Notes: a model not told the origin generated them from the sequence alone. Numbered from the stretch's first letter, positions 44,595 to 56,919 are shown. The stretch is DNA of 64,000 nt from Lepeophtheirus salmonis (GCF_016086655.4 NC_052135.2:52811671-52875670); one strand, 5' to 3'. Program-made: numbers and translations.

Positions 44595-45865
44595 TACGAA
44601 TGGATGAAATTAACTTAGTAATTGTATAATTTTATTTTTTTCCATGCTTACATTTATTTCTAGTAGTAACGACTCACAGATAGTACTCAAATTATGGGAA
44701 AAAAGTCTTTACAAAATGGCCTAATGTGAATCTGTTTACTTATGTAGATACATTATACATATATTGAACATGACTTAAACTTATCAAGATACATATTTGG
44801 ATATCAGTTATGAAATTTACTATTCCGGAGGTTTCATTATATGTAATTGGTACAATCGCTTTTCCAAAAAAAGATACCGTCTTGATTTAATGAACAAAAA
44901 TTGATACTTTAGTTATTCATAATTCATTTTGGATCAAAAATACATTTTACTCACGGTGTTACCTCACTAACACAAAATGATCCTTTGCATTTTGTTGTCA
45001 GCTATCGATTCCCAAGTCTAACTTGATACGTTATGGCTATGGCATAATCCATTTTTTATGCTAAATAAACGAAGTAATAAGTTAAATGATATTTATGCTC
45101 CGTTTCTAAAAGCACAAGAATAGAATTTTTTGTTGATCCCTAGTCGTATATATAAAATATATTGGCCATTTTATTATATCTATGAATACATTTTGGCTAT
45201 CATATATAAATACAAATGTATGGCTACTCTTTTAATAAAGCATTACTAAACAATTTTATAATAAAGCATCGAATAAAAAACTAGTTAGGATTTGAATATG
45301 ATCAAATATATATCTGTAATTTATTTAAAAAATGGTCCAGAAAAAATATGACAATGATCCTGATACCGTTATAAGCAGCTGAATCTACGTATTATATACT
45401 CATGAAGGGTATTATCTGAATTTAGATTTTTATACAAATTGATATTAATCAGGGACTTCAACTTATTATAGCATGTTAATAATGTTCAAAGAATAATTAG
45501 TATTCCTTTCTTTATGATAAAATTTAAGTAATAAATCCCACCATAATAATTAACAATTAGCACCAAGAAAAATACTAAAGACCAGCAACAACATTTTTTA
45601 TTTTTTTTTTCAAATTTTTCCTATCTGTTTGTCAATCGAGATTGCGATAGATAAAAAAGCTTGGTGTGACTGTATCAATTGTCAATCGTTCTTCTACTCT
45701 TAATTATCCAAGTGTGTGTATTAATCTTTGATTGTCTGTTTTAGTAGAGAAACTCTTGTTAAGCTGTGAAGCCTTGCAATTTTGACATTATTTTTATTGA
45801 TTTGTGATACAATACATTTTTTTCTTCTTAAATGAGGCTTCTTTTTTTGTGATATCATCATTTAA
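44595..45865. other. no gene recognised
   Basis: AT-rich, no recognised family or inverted repeats. Confidence 0.45.
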
Positions 45866-45869
45866 ATGC

Positions 45870-46270
45870 TCAACCCGTACTATGTAATATTTGTAGTTGA
45901 TCGTCTGGAACTTTCGAGGTAATCAATGAATATGAGCATCACAGAATACGGCTGGCATAACCATACCAGCAGACTGTTGCGTCTTTCCACGCTTTGAATT
46001 CGGTTCATAGTGGGCAATCCACTCTACGGACAGTCTATTGGACTCTGAAGTGTAGTTATGGATCTACATTTCCTTTATAGTCAAATATTGTCTAAAAAGT
46101 TTGTAATTATGATATTGAAATTTTGCTTAAAATTGTTCCGAATCATGAACACGTTGTTGCTTTTGATCGATTTCTGAGCTCGTACGTCAACTGCGTACAT
46201 CGTCTTGACTCTCATTTTGTCCCGTTTAAATGTAGCAAACTACTTAACAACGGTTGAATTTGCTGGGACA
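45870..46270 (-). pseudogene. SETMAR-type mariner transposase core fragment (M5)
   Basis: Minus strand. A decayed linker (DQKQQRVHDSEQF-like, about 46180-46140) is followed by YLTIKEM-IHNYTSESNRL (the usual YVTMDETWIHHYTPESNR; first catalytic Asp lost, Trp now stop, 46100-46045). Then come SVEWIAHYEPNSKRGKTQQS and AGMVMPAVFCDAH (46040-45940), and a shifted FIDYLES and TINYKYY (45940-45890). The second and third catalytic Asp regions are missing. Its type agrees with fragments A and B at 6.7-8.6 kb, so it may be the core of the same family; no overlapping sequence is available to prove that. Confidence 0.8.
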
Positions 46271-46458
46271 GAGTCCAAATAATATTTATAAAACCAAGCT
46301 TGACTTCAAGGGTAGTTTTTTTTTTTTCCAAAAACTAATATTTTATTAACATATAAAATTCTTTTTTATACATTTTTTTAACAATAGCAAAAGTTGTTTC
46401 ACTGGCAATGCTATATCTAACACATTAATTGTCCAACAGAACACAAACTTGTATACGT

Positions 46459-46630
46459 ACCGAGTGGTCCATTAAAATATGATTACTTTGAATTTTATAC
46501 TTCAACAAGATATAATTTATAAATTAACAATAGAATATCGATCAATATCGAAATATGAATTAATTTAAATTAATCAATCTTAATCAATTATTGAATTAGT
46601 AATTGTTCATATTTTAATGAGCCACCCGAT
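46459..46630. mobile_element. 170-bp TIR element derived from mariner M2
   Basis: The left end (CCGAGTGGTCCATTAAAATA, then TATACTTCAACAAGATATAA, TTTATAAATTAACAATAGAA) is the inverse of the last 90 bases of M2 copy 2 (38380-38471). The right end, reverse-complemented, begins CGGGTGGCTCATTAAAATAT. It therefore has M2-like ends and no coding sequence, which is what a minimal non-autonomous derivative of M2 would look like. Confidence 0.75.
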
Positions 46631-46634
46631 CTCG

Positions 46635-47760
46635 TTTGAAGATTGATACTAACTTCAAAATATATTATTTTATTTTAGTGGAGCTATCTCTTCGTCAGCT
46701 TACAAACATTTCAGGTTACCTAATGCTGCCACATTACCTTTCTGATAGTAATATATATATTTTTAGTTTTTCCATACTCTATTATCTAATAAGACACGAA
46801 ATAATGATTTAAATCTCGAATTTTTACAGAAAAGTATAATTAACTAATATATTTTAAAGTTTAAATATTAATTTATAAATGAACTCAAAACTAGGATAGA
46901 AGTTGACTAATGTATTGGGGTTTTTTTTATGCTACATATTATTTTGCATGTCTTTTAAAGCAATAAGCAAATGACTTATTATGAGCCAGTATTACAAATA
47001 TTCATTTTCCAAAATCAGAGTGGTGAATCATTAATGGCATTTGTGGAATGGCTTTAAGTCCCCTTTTTGGAATTATTGCAGTGATTTGTTAAAATTTTAT
47101 AAAAATTGTGTATCCAATATCGATTTTAATATGTGACTTAATGCTTCAAGAATCATATAAATCATTCTAATTTGGAATTTCCTTTCAATTATGTATATTT
47201 TTTTTTAAATGCATTTTTGTAGTATTTAATCCGAATTCTTTAAAAGGACATTTGAGAACTTACATAATGTGTATTTAATCAGATTTTACAATTTTTTTCC
47301 AAATGACAAAGTATTATTATAAAGTATTTGACTAATATATTATTGGTAATTACATACATATATTCTCTGAATGAAAATGCTAAACAATGTTATATAATTT
47401 TAAATTAATGATATTTAATCATTTTGTAAATGATACACACCGCGTGTGGAACCTATCTATACCGCGAAAATGTTTTTTTTTTCTAACTCAATTTTCTACT
47501 CACAACTGTTATCAGACTAAAAAGTAAAATCAGATTCTGAAGGCCTTGTGGATTTTGATTTATTTTATTTAAATCATTATTTCCTCATGCCCTTAAAGGT
47601 ACGTTTTTTAAGGGTAATTTTCCAGGATTACTATGATGCTATATGAAGAGGTGGAGGCTTATGTTATAAAACAAAGGATAGATAAATATAGTAAAAATAT
47701 TTTTTATTTATCAGAAATCTGTAATTTTGTAAAAGTTGACAATGAAACGAGATCATTTTA
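46635..47760. other. no gene recognised
   Basis: AT-rich sequence; the N-terminal part of the piggyBac transposase, if it was ever here, is not readable. Confidence 0.4.
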
Positions 47761-47764
47761 AAAA

Positions 47765-48640
47765 ATGTGTAAAAGAACGTTACTCTCTGATTTACCAATG
47801 ATAAAAAGGCAATATTTTTCAATTTTTTCTGTTTCTTGTAAATCTAAATATGTTAGACAGCACAACTATGATAAAGTTTATAAATTTAAAAATAAACTAA
47901 GTTTAAATTCAAGTTTGAACTTGTTACATATTTTAAAATACGCAGTGGCACATGTAGGGCACATTTGCATAATTTTAAATGATGATTTTTATGAACTTTT
48001 TTTCTCCCTATCATCGAAGTTATTTATTTTGGACTGGTTCCTAGTCCATAGATCGTCTTCAATGTAATATTAGATGTTCAAAGAATGTATTCAAATAGTA
48101 TTTAATGACAATAATTGGTTTTTAATTGCTTGGAAAGACTCTGAATCAGTCTATATTGCATTTAGGTACTTGAATTCAGAGCCTTTAGGATTCGTGGACC
48201 ATTACCAGACAGAAAAACGTAAGAAGCACTTAATACCATGTCTTAATTATGTTATGGTGTACAACGCAAATAAAGATGGTGTTGACATGCTAGCTAATAC
48301 TGCAGCTAATTATATTATCACATTAAGAACAAAGAAGGAGCATTGTATAACTGGTTCGTGAGGTTTCAAATTTTAAAGACCTGACGCTTTTACAGGAGGA
48401 TTAAAATCTTGAACAACGATTAACACCAAGGCGAAAATGTCACAAGTTGAATTCATCAGGAGCTGTTTCTCATTGATCACCTCGCTTCACGGTATAAATA
48501 CCCAAGACCATGCCTTAACACATACCTATCTAGAATTTATCAAAAAGGCTGATTTATGTTATTATTTCAAAGAAGTCGAAGAAACCAAAACAAATTATAT
48601 ATCATTTTTTGATCTAGAACGTGTTATGTAAGCCTTACCC
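47765..48640 (+). pseudogene. piggyBac-like transposase remnant
   Basis: Three open segments in sequence. 47765-48067 (100 codons) has AVAHVGHICIILNDDFYEL, corresponding to the V.H.VVMDNFYTS region with the second catalytic Asp of DDE_Tnp_1_7, then LSSKLFILDWF. 48074-48361 (95 codons) has WKDSESVYIAFRYLNSEP, YQTEKRKKHLIPCLNYV, MVYNANKDGVDMLANTAANY. This is the P..v..YN..M.GVD.aD motif, with the Asp kept and the usual Gly-Gly reduced, followed by RTKK. 48437-48631 (64 codons) starts MSQVEFIRSCFSLI, like the F...L...L helix near the piggyBac C-terminus. Stops separate the segments; the N-terminal half and any Cys-rich finger are absent. PiggyBac transposases insert at TTAA; no end repeats could be identified here. 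Confidence 0.7.
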
Positions 48641-48659
48641 CAAAATCATTTTCTAGCAT

Positions 48660-48700
48660 ATTATACGAGGAGGAGGCGAGGGGGGAATAATATTATTATT
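48660..48700 (+). repeat. GAGGAG / ATT microsatellite
   Basis: ACGAGGAGGAGGCGAGGGGG followed by an ATT triplet run, a short simple repeat immediately after the piggyBac remnant. Confidence 0.6.
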
Positions 48701-48839
48701 ATTCCGATTAAAATGTTCGATTAACTACAAATAATGTCAATTCATTTCATGTTTTAATAAAAATCAAGAAAAATATAGTTTAGAAAAGACATATCAAAGT
48801 ATTAACGCTAAAATTCAAATGTAAGGGTTCGTTGGAAGT

Positions 48840-49440
48840 AATGTGGTAATAATCACCTCCACACTCAATTACAGTCTCTATACAAGGCCAAAAACACAAA
48901 CAGGCCTTTGTCACTCGGTCCCTTGGAAAATCCTCGAATTCCTTCTTGATCCGACTAATAAACTAGTCTTTGGTGTTGCAGGGGCTTCGGTTGGTTCGTT
49001 GTTCGATATAGCCCGATACAAAAAGATCCATCTGATTCACACTTGGCGAGTGTGGAGGTAAAAAGTACGGTGAGATGAAGTCGTCAACAACGTTTTGGAG
49101 CCATTTGAGACTTTTTTTCGAGGTGTGGCACAGGGAACCGAGTCCTGGTGAAAAATGTAAGGTCTCCCATTGGCAGACATGTCAATCCATGCCTTCACCT
49201 TGGTTTCTAGAAATTGGTATGTTGTCGCTCCCGGCGTTGATTCCCAGGAGGGCTTCATTTCTTTTTCATATATTTGGGCCAACAAATTTGTCAATTGATT
49301 CCACTTTTTCCGTCTGATGCAATTAAGGGGGGGGGGCATACTGAGCTTGTGCACCCTGTAGATAAATTGTACATGCTGCAGATAAACACTTGGAGTCCAA
49401 TTAAATGACGTTATAATAAGAATAACGTCACGTAGCAAAA
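48840..49440 (-). pseudogene. mariner transposase C-terminal half (M6)
   Basis: Minus strand. The reading starts with a diverged part (KEMKPSWESTPGATTYQFLE), then TKVKAWIDMSANGRPYIF, HQDSVPCAT (second catalytic Asp kept, about 49155) in one 133-codon frame. A shift leads to QNVVDDFISPYFLPPHSP, SVNQMDLFVSGYIEQRTNRS (the third catalytic Asp of SPD is Ser), PCNTKD, ISRIKKEFEDFPRDRVTKAC and CIETVIECGGDY, ending near 48845. The C-terminal 150 codons are in nearly open frames, unusually well kept for this window. The first Asp region and the DNA-binding domain are missing. Confidence 0.85.
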
Positions 49441-49469
49441 AATATTTGGTGATATCAAATATTATACAG

Positions 49470-50115
49470 TTATTGGTAATTGTGGCCTGTCAACACAAAA
49501 GCAAGCAAGAATGATTTTTCTCAAAATGAAGCTTGTATTACAAGAGCACTCTTTGAGGAAATATTGTACATTTTTATGAACCCTAAGAACGCTCAACTTA
49601 TCAGTAAGTTTTGGGGATGTAACTTTTGATGAAGTAAACAAATTATTTTTATACGATTGGTATCACTACTTTTCTGTTGCATCCGGCCACCAATATTACT
49701 GTATTATTTCCAACGATGAAATTTCATAAAAAAACTTGGGTAAAGAAATAATTACGAAAACAAGCTGGAATATTTTTTTCCTGAAATGGAGCATGGATTA
49801 CATTTGTAATTTTCGAGGAATTATCATCAATTTCTATCACTAAATTTATCTTATAAACCCTTTGATCATCATAATAAAAGAAAGATAAATTACTTAATTT
49901 TTATTTGAAAGGGAATATCGGGGGTAATAAATGCCTCTTAAATCAAATAAAGATTTAAACTATTGTTAAAATTCTTAAGTATCTTAAATCATCCAACTAA
50001 TTTGAATGCAAGGCCTATAACTGACTGAAATAGATCTCTGAATTATTGGGTTGTATGTATATATGAAGTATAATAATAAATTCGAATTTTCTCTTGTTCT
50101 TGATTTTTGTGTATG
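49470..50115 (+). mobile_element. family X repeat, copy X7
   Basis: First left module: GTGGCCTGTCAACACAAAAG, AATGATTTTTCTCAAAATGA (49479-49530). Second module at 49760 (AAACAAGCTGGAATATTTTT, ATGGATTACATTTGTAATTT), 258 bases later. Inner block: CTTAAATCAAATAAAGATTT, CCTATAACTGACTGAAATAG. The right end is degenerate (TTCTTGATTTTTGTGTATGA). Confidence 0.6.
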
Positions 50116-50119
50116 ATTG

Positions 50120-52435
50120 TACATTATACACTCAGATAAAAGCTTAGCTTACTGAATACGATTGCACAAATGTCAAGGTATATTTGACTGCAAACGCTGT
50201 TTTGTAAATTGAAAATAATGTTTCCAATAAAAAATATTATACGTTTAAAAATTAGTTTTTATCATTGCTAAAAACTTATTAATTAATAAGGCATTACTGT
50301 ATTAAAATGAAAGCTTAGTTATATTACAATAACTTTTTTAATATCTCCTCCTTGACTTCATTAACGACCTATAATCGGTGTCTGAAGGCTCTCAACACGC
50401 TAATGATGTACTTGCTGATCATGACTCATCATGCACTGTTTGATCTATAGCGTTGATATTCTTGTGTTGTCTACAGGCTTTAGAGGGGATTTGCCGTCCA
50501 ATGCTTCATCCAGGGGGTCTACTTCTGTACTGTATAGAGACCACATTGTTTTGGTACGAATGATGCATTCTCGCCGACCCACTACTGGACAAATTTGGAC
50601 GTTTGTGCACACCCCTTCCTGTTTCAGAAGGTAGTTTAGTTTCAATCTTGGACATTCTGAGTAACCCATAATAGGAATTTTGATGTTATTTTTTCATTAT
50701 AATCCTCAAAGGGAATCATCTTGAGGAACCAGATTAAAAGTATGGTAGGTTTTTTTAGGGTTGTAAGGCTTCAAATCAATTATCAATATCTTTAATCGCA
50801 GTCAAGTAAATAATATTCCTTATTTTACTCACTCGTTCGTCTACCCTTACTCATCATAATTATTAATTAAAGTTTTTAGTAGTCTTTGGAAACTTAAGAA
50901 ATTAGTATATTTTCTTACTTAGGTCAAAAGAGACCACTGCAGTTTCATAAGAGCTTCTCACAATCCTGTAAAAACTGATCTTAAGACTGTAAAAGACGCC
51001 ACACCTAATCTTGTTAAGTGTGTCAAAATTGAAACAGTCAGGAGTGTCCCTATAAAACTATTATTTTTCACGTGCATATTATCGGTTTTCTGCCCAATCC
51101 ACACTTTTGGTGGATATCTTCACCGTTTCCAATAAACCTTTTGACTTGATAAACAGTAATACAGGTCACATTTAACTGATTTACATTTTTTGAGATTATA
51201 AACTCTTGCATGTTCAGGTGTTTCATACATCTTCCTGATATTCTTTTGCTAAGGAAAAAATGTTTGTTTTAAAGTTTTTTAAACGAATTGTCAATAAATA
51301 TTTGAGACACGATATTCAGGGTGTTTACTTAAACATAACTTGTGTTTCAAATGAACCTAATAATTTTGAATACAAATGATTGTTACTTTAAAATAGAGAT
51401 ACATACTCGGAATTAAAATTTAAAAGATCCCAATCTCATTAATTCAGGCAAAAATAAGACAAGAGTCTTGAAACTTACTAACTTCATGTATTTTAAGAAT
51501 AAAATTAACATTTTTATACGTCAGATATATTTATTAATATAATTGATAATTCAAAAAAAGCTGTATATTTGGAGAAAAGTTGCACACTTAAGTATAAATG
51601 ATTTGTAACTTTTGTCTAATTTTGGACACAAAATGAAAATATTAACCACCTATATTGGAATCTAGCTCAAAGAATCAAGATTTGGCTAAGACTTGTAAAA
51701 CTCGTAAACAGATGCAGTATAATTTTTTTTTAATTTGCAAAAGTTGACAATTAAAAATTGATTCTACACACAGACATTTATATTTTTAAACTTATCCCTA
51801 TAAGTATGAGTATATGTGAGTATAGGTTTTAAATATATCTGCTAATATAGATGTCAATAAAGAATTTAATGCTCAATCCTGGCTAATATGTTTAAATTTC
51901 AAAATATAGAGAAAAACTAATTAAAGCAGTAATATCTTTCAGGTTACCTACTTATACTTTTTTTAACCCCTAGATTAGTGAAGATCCTTTTCTCGTACGT
52001 TTAGTAAACCCTGGTAATTTCCAAGCCCCAAAAATTAAACTCCTTTTATTACATGATGAACAGCTAAACGATAATAGTAATTATTACATCATTTAAATTT
52101 TGCATTACTATTATAACTATTCCAACCATTTTATACTGGTAAATATCAATTAAAATGTTAAAATACTTGTATCATTACAAGTAATTGCAAAAAATATATC
52201 TTAATTTTAGAATACCCTTAACAACATGATTTTGGAATTAAAAAAACATAAATTCTTACTTTCATAGTAAAACATTCAATTACTATTTTTTGATAAAAAA
52301 TTGTACAAAATATTCATTGTTTAATGCGAATTTTGTCAATCAAATTAATAGTATTCAATTTTGATGAGGTAGCGTATCTTATATAAAATAAAAGCTACAA
52401 TAATATACATTTGAGCACATGAGCTTGACTAGTAA
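50120..52435. other. no identified gene; a GC-richer island at 50.4-50.67 kb
   Basis: Between 50430 and 50670 both strands are open (67 codons plus, 74 codons minus). Composition is clearly less AT-rich than around it; the minus reading (CIIRTKTMWSLYSTEVD, DGKSPLKPVDNTRIS) looks protein-like but I do not recognise it. It may be a scrap of another transposase. The rest is AT-rich without features. Confidence 0.35.
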
Positions 52436-52439
52436 AATA

Positions 52440-52930
52440 ATTCTCAATCATTGGGTTGAAGCTCATCATTTGGACGTGAATGTAAGCTAGAATAATAAAT
52501 TTGATATTTTATAATGCGAGGGCAGCAATATAGTCCTACTTGAACACATAGTTTATCTATGGGTAGTTGGACTTCACCCAGGATTAGACCACCTCCTTGA
52601 CGACGTCATGATACTCTTTGAGCCAGTTTTTTGGCGTTCCGTTAACCTATAGGGGGGGAGGGTGTCCTCTTCCCGTCGGATGCCACAATTATCAGCATAA
52701 TCGCAGAGCCTGGGAACTAAGTCTGGTTTGACAGTGGAATCACATCGACCGCGTACGGGATGTAGTGGTCGTTCCTGAAGTTTTTCAACAAGTCTACGGT
52801 CCAGTTTTCTTGTCTTGTTGCGGTACTGGGCACGATTCAAAACGGCTATACCTTGCCTTTCTGCTTCCAGCTCGACAATGAACGGAATGTTTTTTGTTAG
52901 TTGTTGCTCATTTAAACGCTAATATTCACC
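52440..52930 (-). pseudogene. internally deleted mariner, family M7 (copy 2)
   Basis: Minus strand. FIVELEAERQGIAVLNRAQY (about 52890-52830) runs straight into ENWTVDLLKNFRNDHYI (52815-52765), VDVIPLSNQT, then ASDGKRT (52690-52665). After shifts come YHDVVKEVV, SWVKSNYP, and NYVFK-DYIAA at the place of the second catalytic Asp. The rest of the DNA-binding domain, the first catalytic Asp and the C-terminus are missing. The element end (rc GCTTACATTCACGTCCAAAT, 52465-52485) matches the one at 27177-27190. The junction is at the same codon as in copy 1. The 88-codon frame 52574-52840 is a shifted reading of this region. Confidence 0.75.
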
Positions 52931-53044
52931 AAATTATTGTGTTAAAAATATTGAAACCCATTTTTCATCTACAGCCTCCCTGACAATATCAAAGAGGAAG
53001 TTGCAATTGGCTGTAGTATAGTGTATATGGTACACTTTATGATT

Positions 53045-53101
53045 GGAACGCGGAACAGAATACGAAATAGAACACAGAACAGAATGCAGAACAGAAATAG
53101 A
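53045..53101 (+). repeat. 24-bp minisatellite (GAACACAGAACAGAATGC-like)
   Basis: Two and a half units: GAACGCGGAACAGAATACGA, then GAACACAGAACAGAATGCAG, then GAAATAGAGG. Units are built from GAACAGAA-type words. Confidence 0.65.
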
Positions 53102-53104
53102 GGC

Positions 53105-55795
53105 TGAATGAAGAAAAAAATGAAATATCGTTTTGATGGCAATTATTTTTAGTTATTCGGTTGGTTGATTGTTTTTACCAAAATGTTTAGGATACACCAG
53201 TCTCAATTTGGCAGCAGTTTCTTTCATTAACCCTACATAATTACGACATTATTCCCATGAATTAAAAACTGTGTATATGAGTGTACCGATAAACAAATTT
53301 ATTAGACACATTTGAGTATTACAGTACTTTGCGAATATATGTAATATAAGTACAGTTAAGATCAAAGTCTAGGGCCAAAATAATAATGTTGTATTAATAA
53401 TTGTAATAGCTTTAATGATTCCTCTCACTCTTTGGTTATTTACAACCAACGAAACAAACAAACATATTTCATGACAAAGAGCTTAAATCCTCTTTTGCAA
53501 CTCGTTGTTGGCCCCTCCTTAATTAATTAGTTGCTATATGATCTAAAGTTCAAGAAGTTAAACTTAGAAGATCTATTCATAACTATGAGTATGATTGTGT
53601 GTACATTAGGGTAATGACTAGGGACTTTTTCTTGTAAAATGAATTTCCCTTGGTGCCAAAGGAAGAACTTTTGCATAAAAATGAACGTAGAAAACTTTAT
53701 TTGATTAACATATAATAAAAAATCACCCATAAACTATTTTAAAAGCCATTGATACGAATATATATATATAAAATATTCGACAGATATTTTAGCTCGTAAT
53801 TTTCTTCGCCTAACGAAGTTATTTTTTGTTTCTCTGTTTATATTTCAGATAAAAAAAAGTTAAAAATAAGTTTTGGTGAAACATTTTAGAAAGGGCTTAC
53901 AGTCAACGTTCTTTCATCTCCCAATTTTGAAATACCTAAAATACTTCGCATAGAAGAAAAATAAAGTAAACATCATCATAGAATCAACTTTTCTTTGATT
54001 TGAACGAAGAATTTCCCATGATGATTTTTAATTTTTGAAAGAAAGAAATCATAATTTGGTCCAAACATTTTTCAAGTATATTTCTTTTTAAATTCGCATT
54101 ACTTTTCAATCCATACAGATGCATATGTTTAGTGCCACCCAAAAAACACTTTTGCTGAACGATATGCTAAAAATCATCCATAATCTCTCGAAAACAGGAT
54201 TTAATCAAACACTGGTTGCCTCGAAATAGGAGGTTTTAAAATTATTTATTACATAAGCATCCGAAAGTTGTAGTTTTTTAATATTTCGATAGTTTTTAAA
54301 AGTCCATAAATACTCATATTTTTCTTTGGAAAATAGTAGTTTACTTTATCCGGATCTGACTGTAATGTATGTTAATAGTAAGAACCCTTTAAATTTTGAA
54401 TTAACAAGGGCCAATAAAATGTTAAAAATACAACATGGACCATTTATCTTAGATAAAATTAAGATACACAGCTCAAACTGTATTTGGAGAGATCTCTTAA
54501 AAAGTGAAGGAACATAATCCACCATAAAATTTTTGAAAAATATGGATATGTATCAAATGAATGTTAATTTTTGTTCGGAAAAAGATAAAAGACAGAAATT
54601 TATGCTGTACTGATTGTTCATTCTAGTTTTTCAAATTTTTGGGACCCTGACAAACTATCTTCTTAACTTTTTTAATTTGGTAGATTCAGACAGATAAGGT
54701 ACCCAGAATGGATCTCGTGGAATTCCTACTATGTTTTAGATATAACTAAATTTTTTTAGATGTAGAAGATGATTACTATACTGAGAAGTATGTTCGATAA
54801 ATTTTTCCTATATAAGCGGGTTGTGACGCAAAATTGAGTCACAGGATCGTAGAATATAAATATATCATGAATATGCAAGAGTGTTAAATTAATTTTATTA
54901 TTGTACGGATCCTGTTGCAAAAAAGATAGCTTATAAAAGAAGATTCATTCTATCCAATGTCTCTAAATTGCAACTTATTTAAATTTATAAAAGTCTGAGA
55001 ATTTGAATTTTATTTTTTGATTGTGTTATATTTAAGGCTGTATAACAAACTTATAATGTCGTCTGTATATCCAATTATATAATACAAAAGCTAAAATCAT
55101 TTTATGCGTGACATTTTTTTGCTAAAATTATTCAAAAAGTTAAATTATTTTCTCAAATTAGTTATTCTTATTCAAAAAAAATATAGAAATGTGCAGTTAT
55201 AAAAACCCATTCCCCTAATGTGCATATGTTTGATTATGTAGAATAAAGTATTTTTATAGACGCAAATAAAGTGTAATATAATTAAAATAGTGGTGGTCCT
55301 ATTTCAGTTCCACAGCAGGATGTCCTTTAACTCCCTAGAGAGTGCATTCCTTTTTATTAAATACATTTCTGCTAGTCTTTATTGTCTTTTTTATACGTTG
55401 TATTTAAATTTCAGTCACGTGATACATATTTATTTTGCAGAAAACATTTTTATCCCTGGTAATTTTGAACAATACATTTTTACCTCTTCTAATTTCAATT
55501 CTTGAAGCTTTGGCCACGTGGTACATTCACTGTCTTTTTATATTTTAGACTAAAACTTTATCTTTTGTATTTACTGTTGTATCTCAGCTATTGATCTGAA
55601 GAAGAAAAAAATGTATATAGTGAGGTGGTTATAAAGAATGTTATTTTTATAAGAAATAAGAAGTCACATATCCAGGATAATGAGTATAGTTCAGAAAAAC
55701 TAAGTGACTTGTGGCACCTTTCTTGGTAAATAGAGTTTGCAGGAGAGCCAGGGTCCCCCATGACCTTCTAAATTTATTATACGAACATAAAAATT
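53105..55795. other. no gene recognised; possible FLYWCH-like scrap
   Basis: A 63-codon plus frame (54326-54517) ends GPFILDKIKIHSSNCIWRDL, faintly like the start of a FLYWCH zinc finger (G....LDK....N..YWRC), but its Cys and His ligands are not there. Otherwise AT-rich. Confidence 0.3.
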
Positions 55796-55798
55796 ATA

Positions 55799-56038
55799 CA
55801 AGGTGTAGTAACGAAATCCGCCTATTCAGATATCTGGATTTTTTCAGTATATGATGACAAAATTGAGCAATGGTTTTTTGTTATAAAATATACATATAAA
55901 CATTTCAATTAATAGCTAAAAAGTTATCACAAGCGTTGTCCATTGATTCGGTTTTTTTTTTTTATCCTAAAAATTAACCATATTATGTTAATTTAAAGTA
56001 AATAGATCAAAATCGTCGCATTTCGTTGTAATACCCTG
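55799..56038. mobile_element. 240-bp TIR element, family P
   Basis: Flanked by TA on each side (55797-55798, 56039-56040). The left end is CAAGGTGTAGTAACGAAATC. The right end, reverse-complemented, is CAGGGTATTACAACGAAATG. The CAGGGT..TACAACGAAAT form is a mariner-type terminus. No ORF; simple MITE structure. No other copy in this window. Confidence 0.75.
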
Positions 56039-56044
56039 TATAAC

Positions 56045-56640
56045 GAAGTTGATAAATTAGGCCTCCTAGGATAAATATCAAACACTGCCTCTGCCTTACT
56101 CATAAGTACCAGTTCTTAGTTGAGACTTGAAGAAATGTAAAAAACTCAATTGATAGAAAGAAAGGAATGTTTAACGGTAATGACTAAAAGTAACGGTCGA
56201 ACCTATAATATCGAAACATAAAATGGCAGCAAAAATGTTCGTGGTAAACTTACCTATAAAACTTTATTATACTAATCATATTATTAATTTTCTTTTGAAG
56301 TTAAACTATTTTTAGTTAAGAAGTTAATTTGTTCTTATCTGTAAATTATTATTTCCAAGAGATGGAAATCAATTCCTTCTAACTATTACTAGGGATATAT
56401 CGGTCCTAAAATTTAAATATCCTGTTCTAAATCTGAAAGTCGCATCCCATTGGCACATGAGTGTTGTTTAGTTATATTAGTTTGTAAACAAAGTTGAAGA
56501 GCGTGACACTGTCTTAAGGCAAAATATTACAATTTCTAAATTATAACATTATTTAGTAAAAAATGTAGGTGTAACTTAATCATATAAGGAGCGCTTTGGA
56601 AATTATTCTCAGCAAGCGTCATTTTTTTAAACAACTAGTC
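56045..56640. other. no gene recognised
   Basis: AT-rich; nothing seen. Confidence 0.45.
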
Positions 56641-56646
56641 TAAGCC

Positions 56647-56919
56647 AAGGTTAATAAACATACAAGGTTATGCCATCATATAATCCAGCTTACATGCAAT
56701 CTGGCTTATTTGATGTACTGGACCAACTGCAGGGCTAGACAGACAGATATGACTTCATATAGTATAACATCGGTTCTGTAACAGTGACAGTCAAGGACGG
56801 CGATAAATAGCTACTCTGGTAACAGTTATACTCATTGACACCACTATTAAAAAGTGTGGTAGAAGTCAAACATTTGTTGGGAAAACGTTACAGTATACCA
56901 TTGTATTTCTATTGACCTT
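56647..56919. mobile_element. short TIR element, family W (copy W1)
   Basis: 273 bases. The left end is AAGGTTAATAAACATACAAG. The right end, reverse-complemented, is AAGGTCAATAGAAATACAAT. The inner right block ATTAAAAAGTGTGGTAGAAG, TCAAACAT is the same as in W2. No ORF. Confidence 0.7.

Noticed and set aside
52574..52840. 88-codon minus frame rich in Arg
   Set aside because: A shifted reading of the M7 mariner; the NWTVD and ASDGKRT motifs lie in other frames.
54326..54517. Possible FLYWCH zinc finger
   Set aside because: The similarity is limited to a spacing of aromatic and Asn residues; the required Cys and His are missing.
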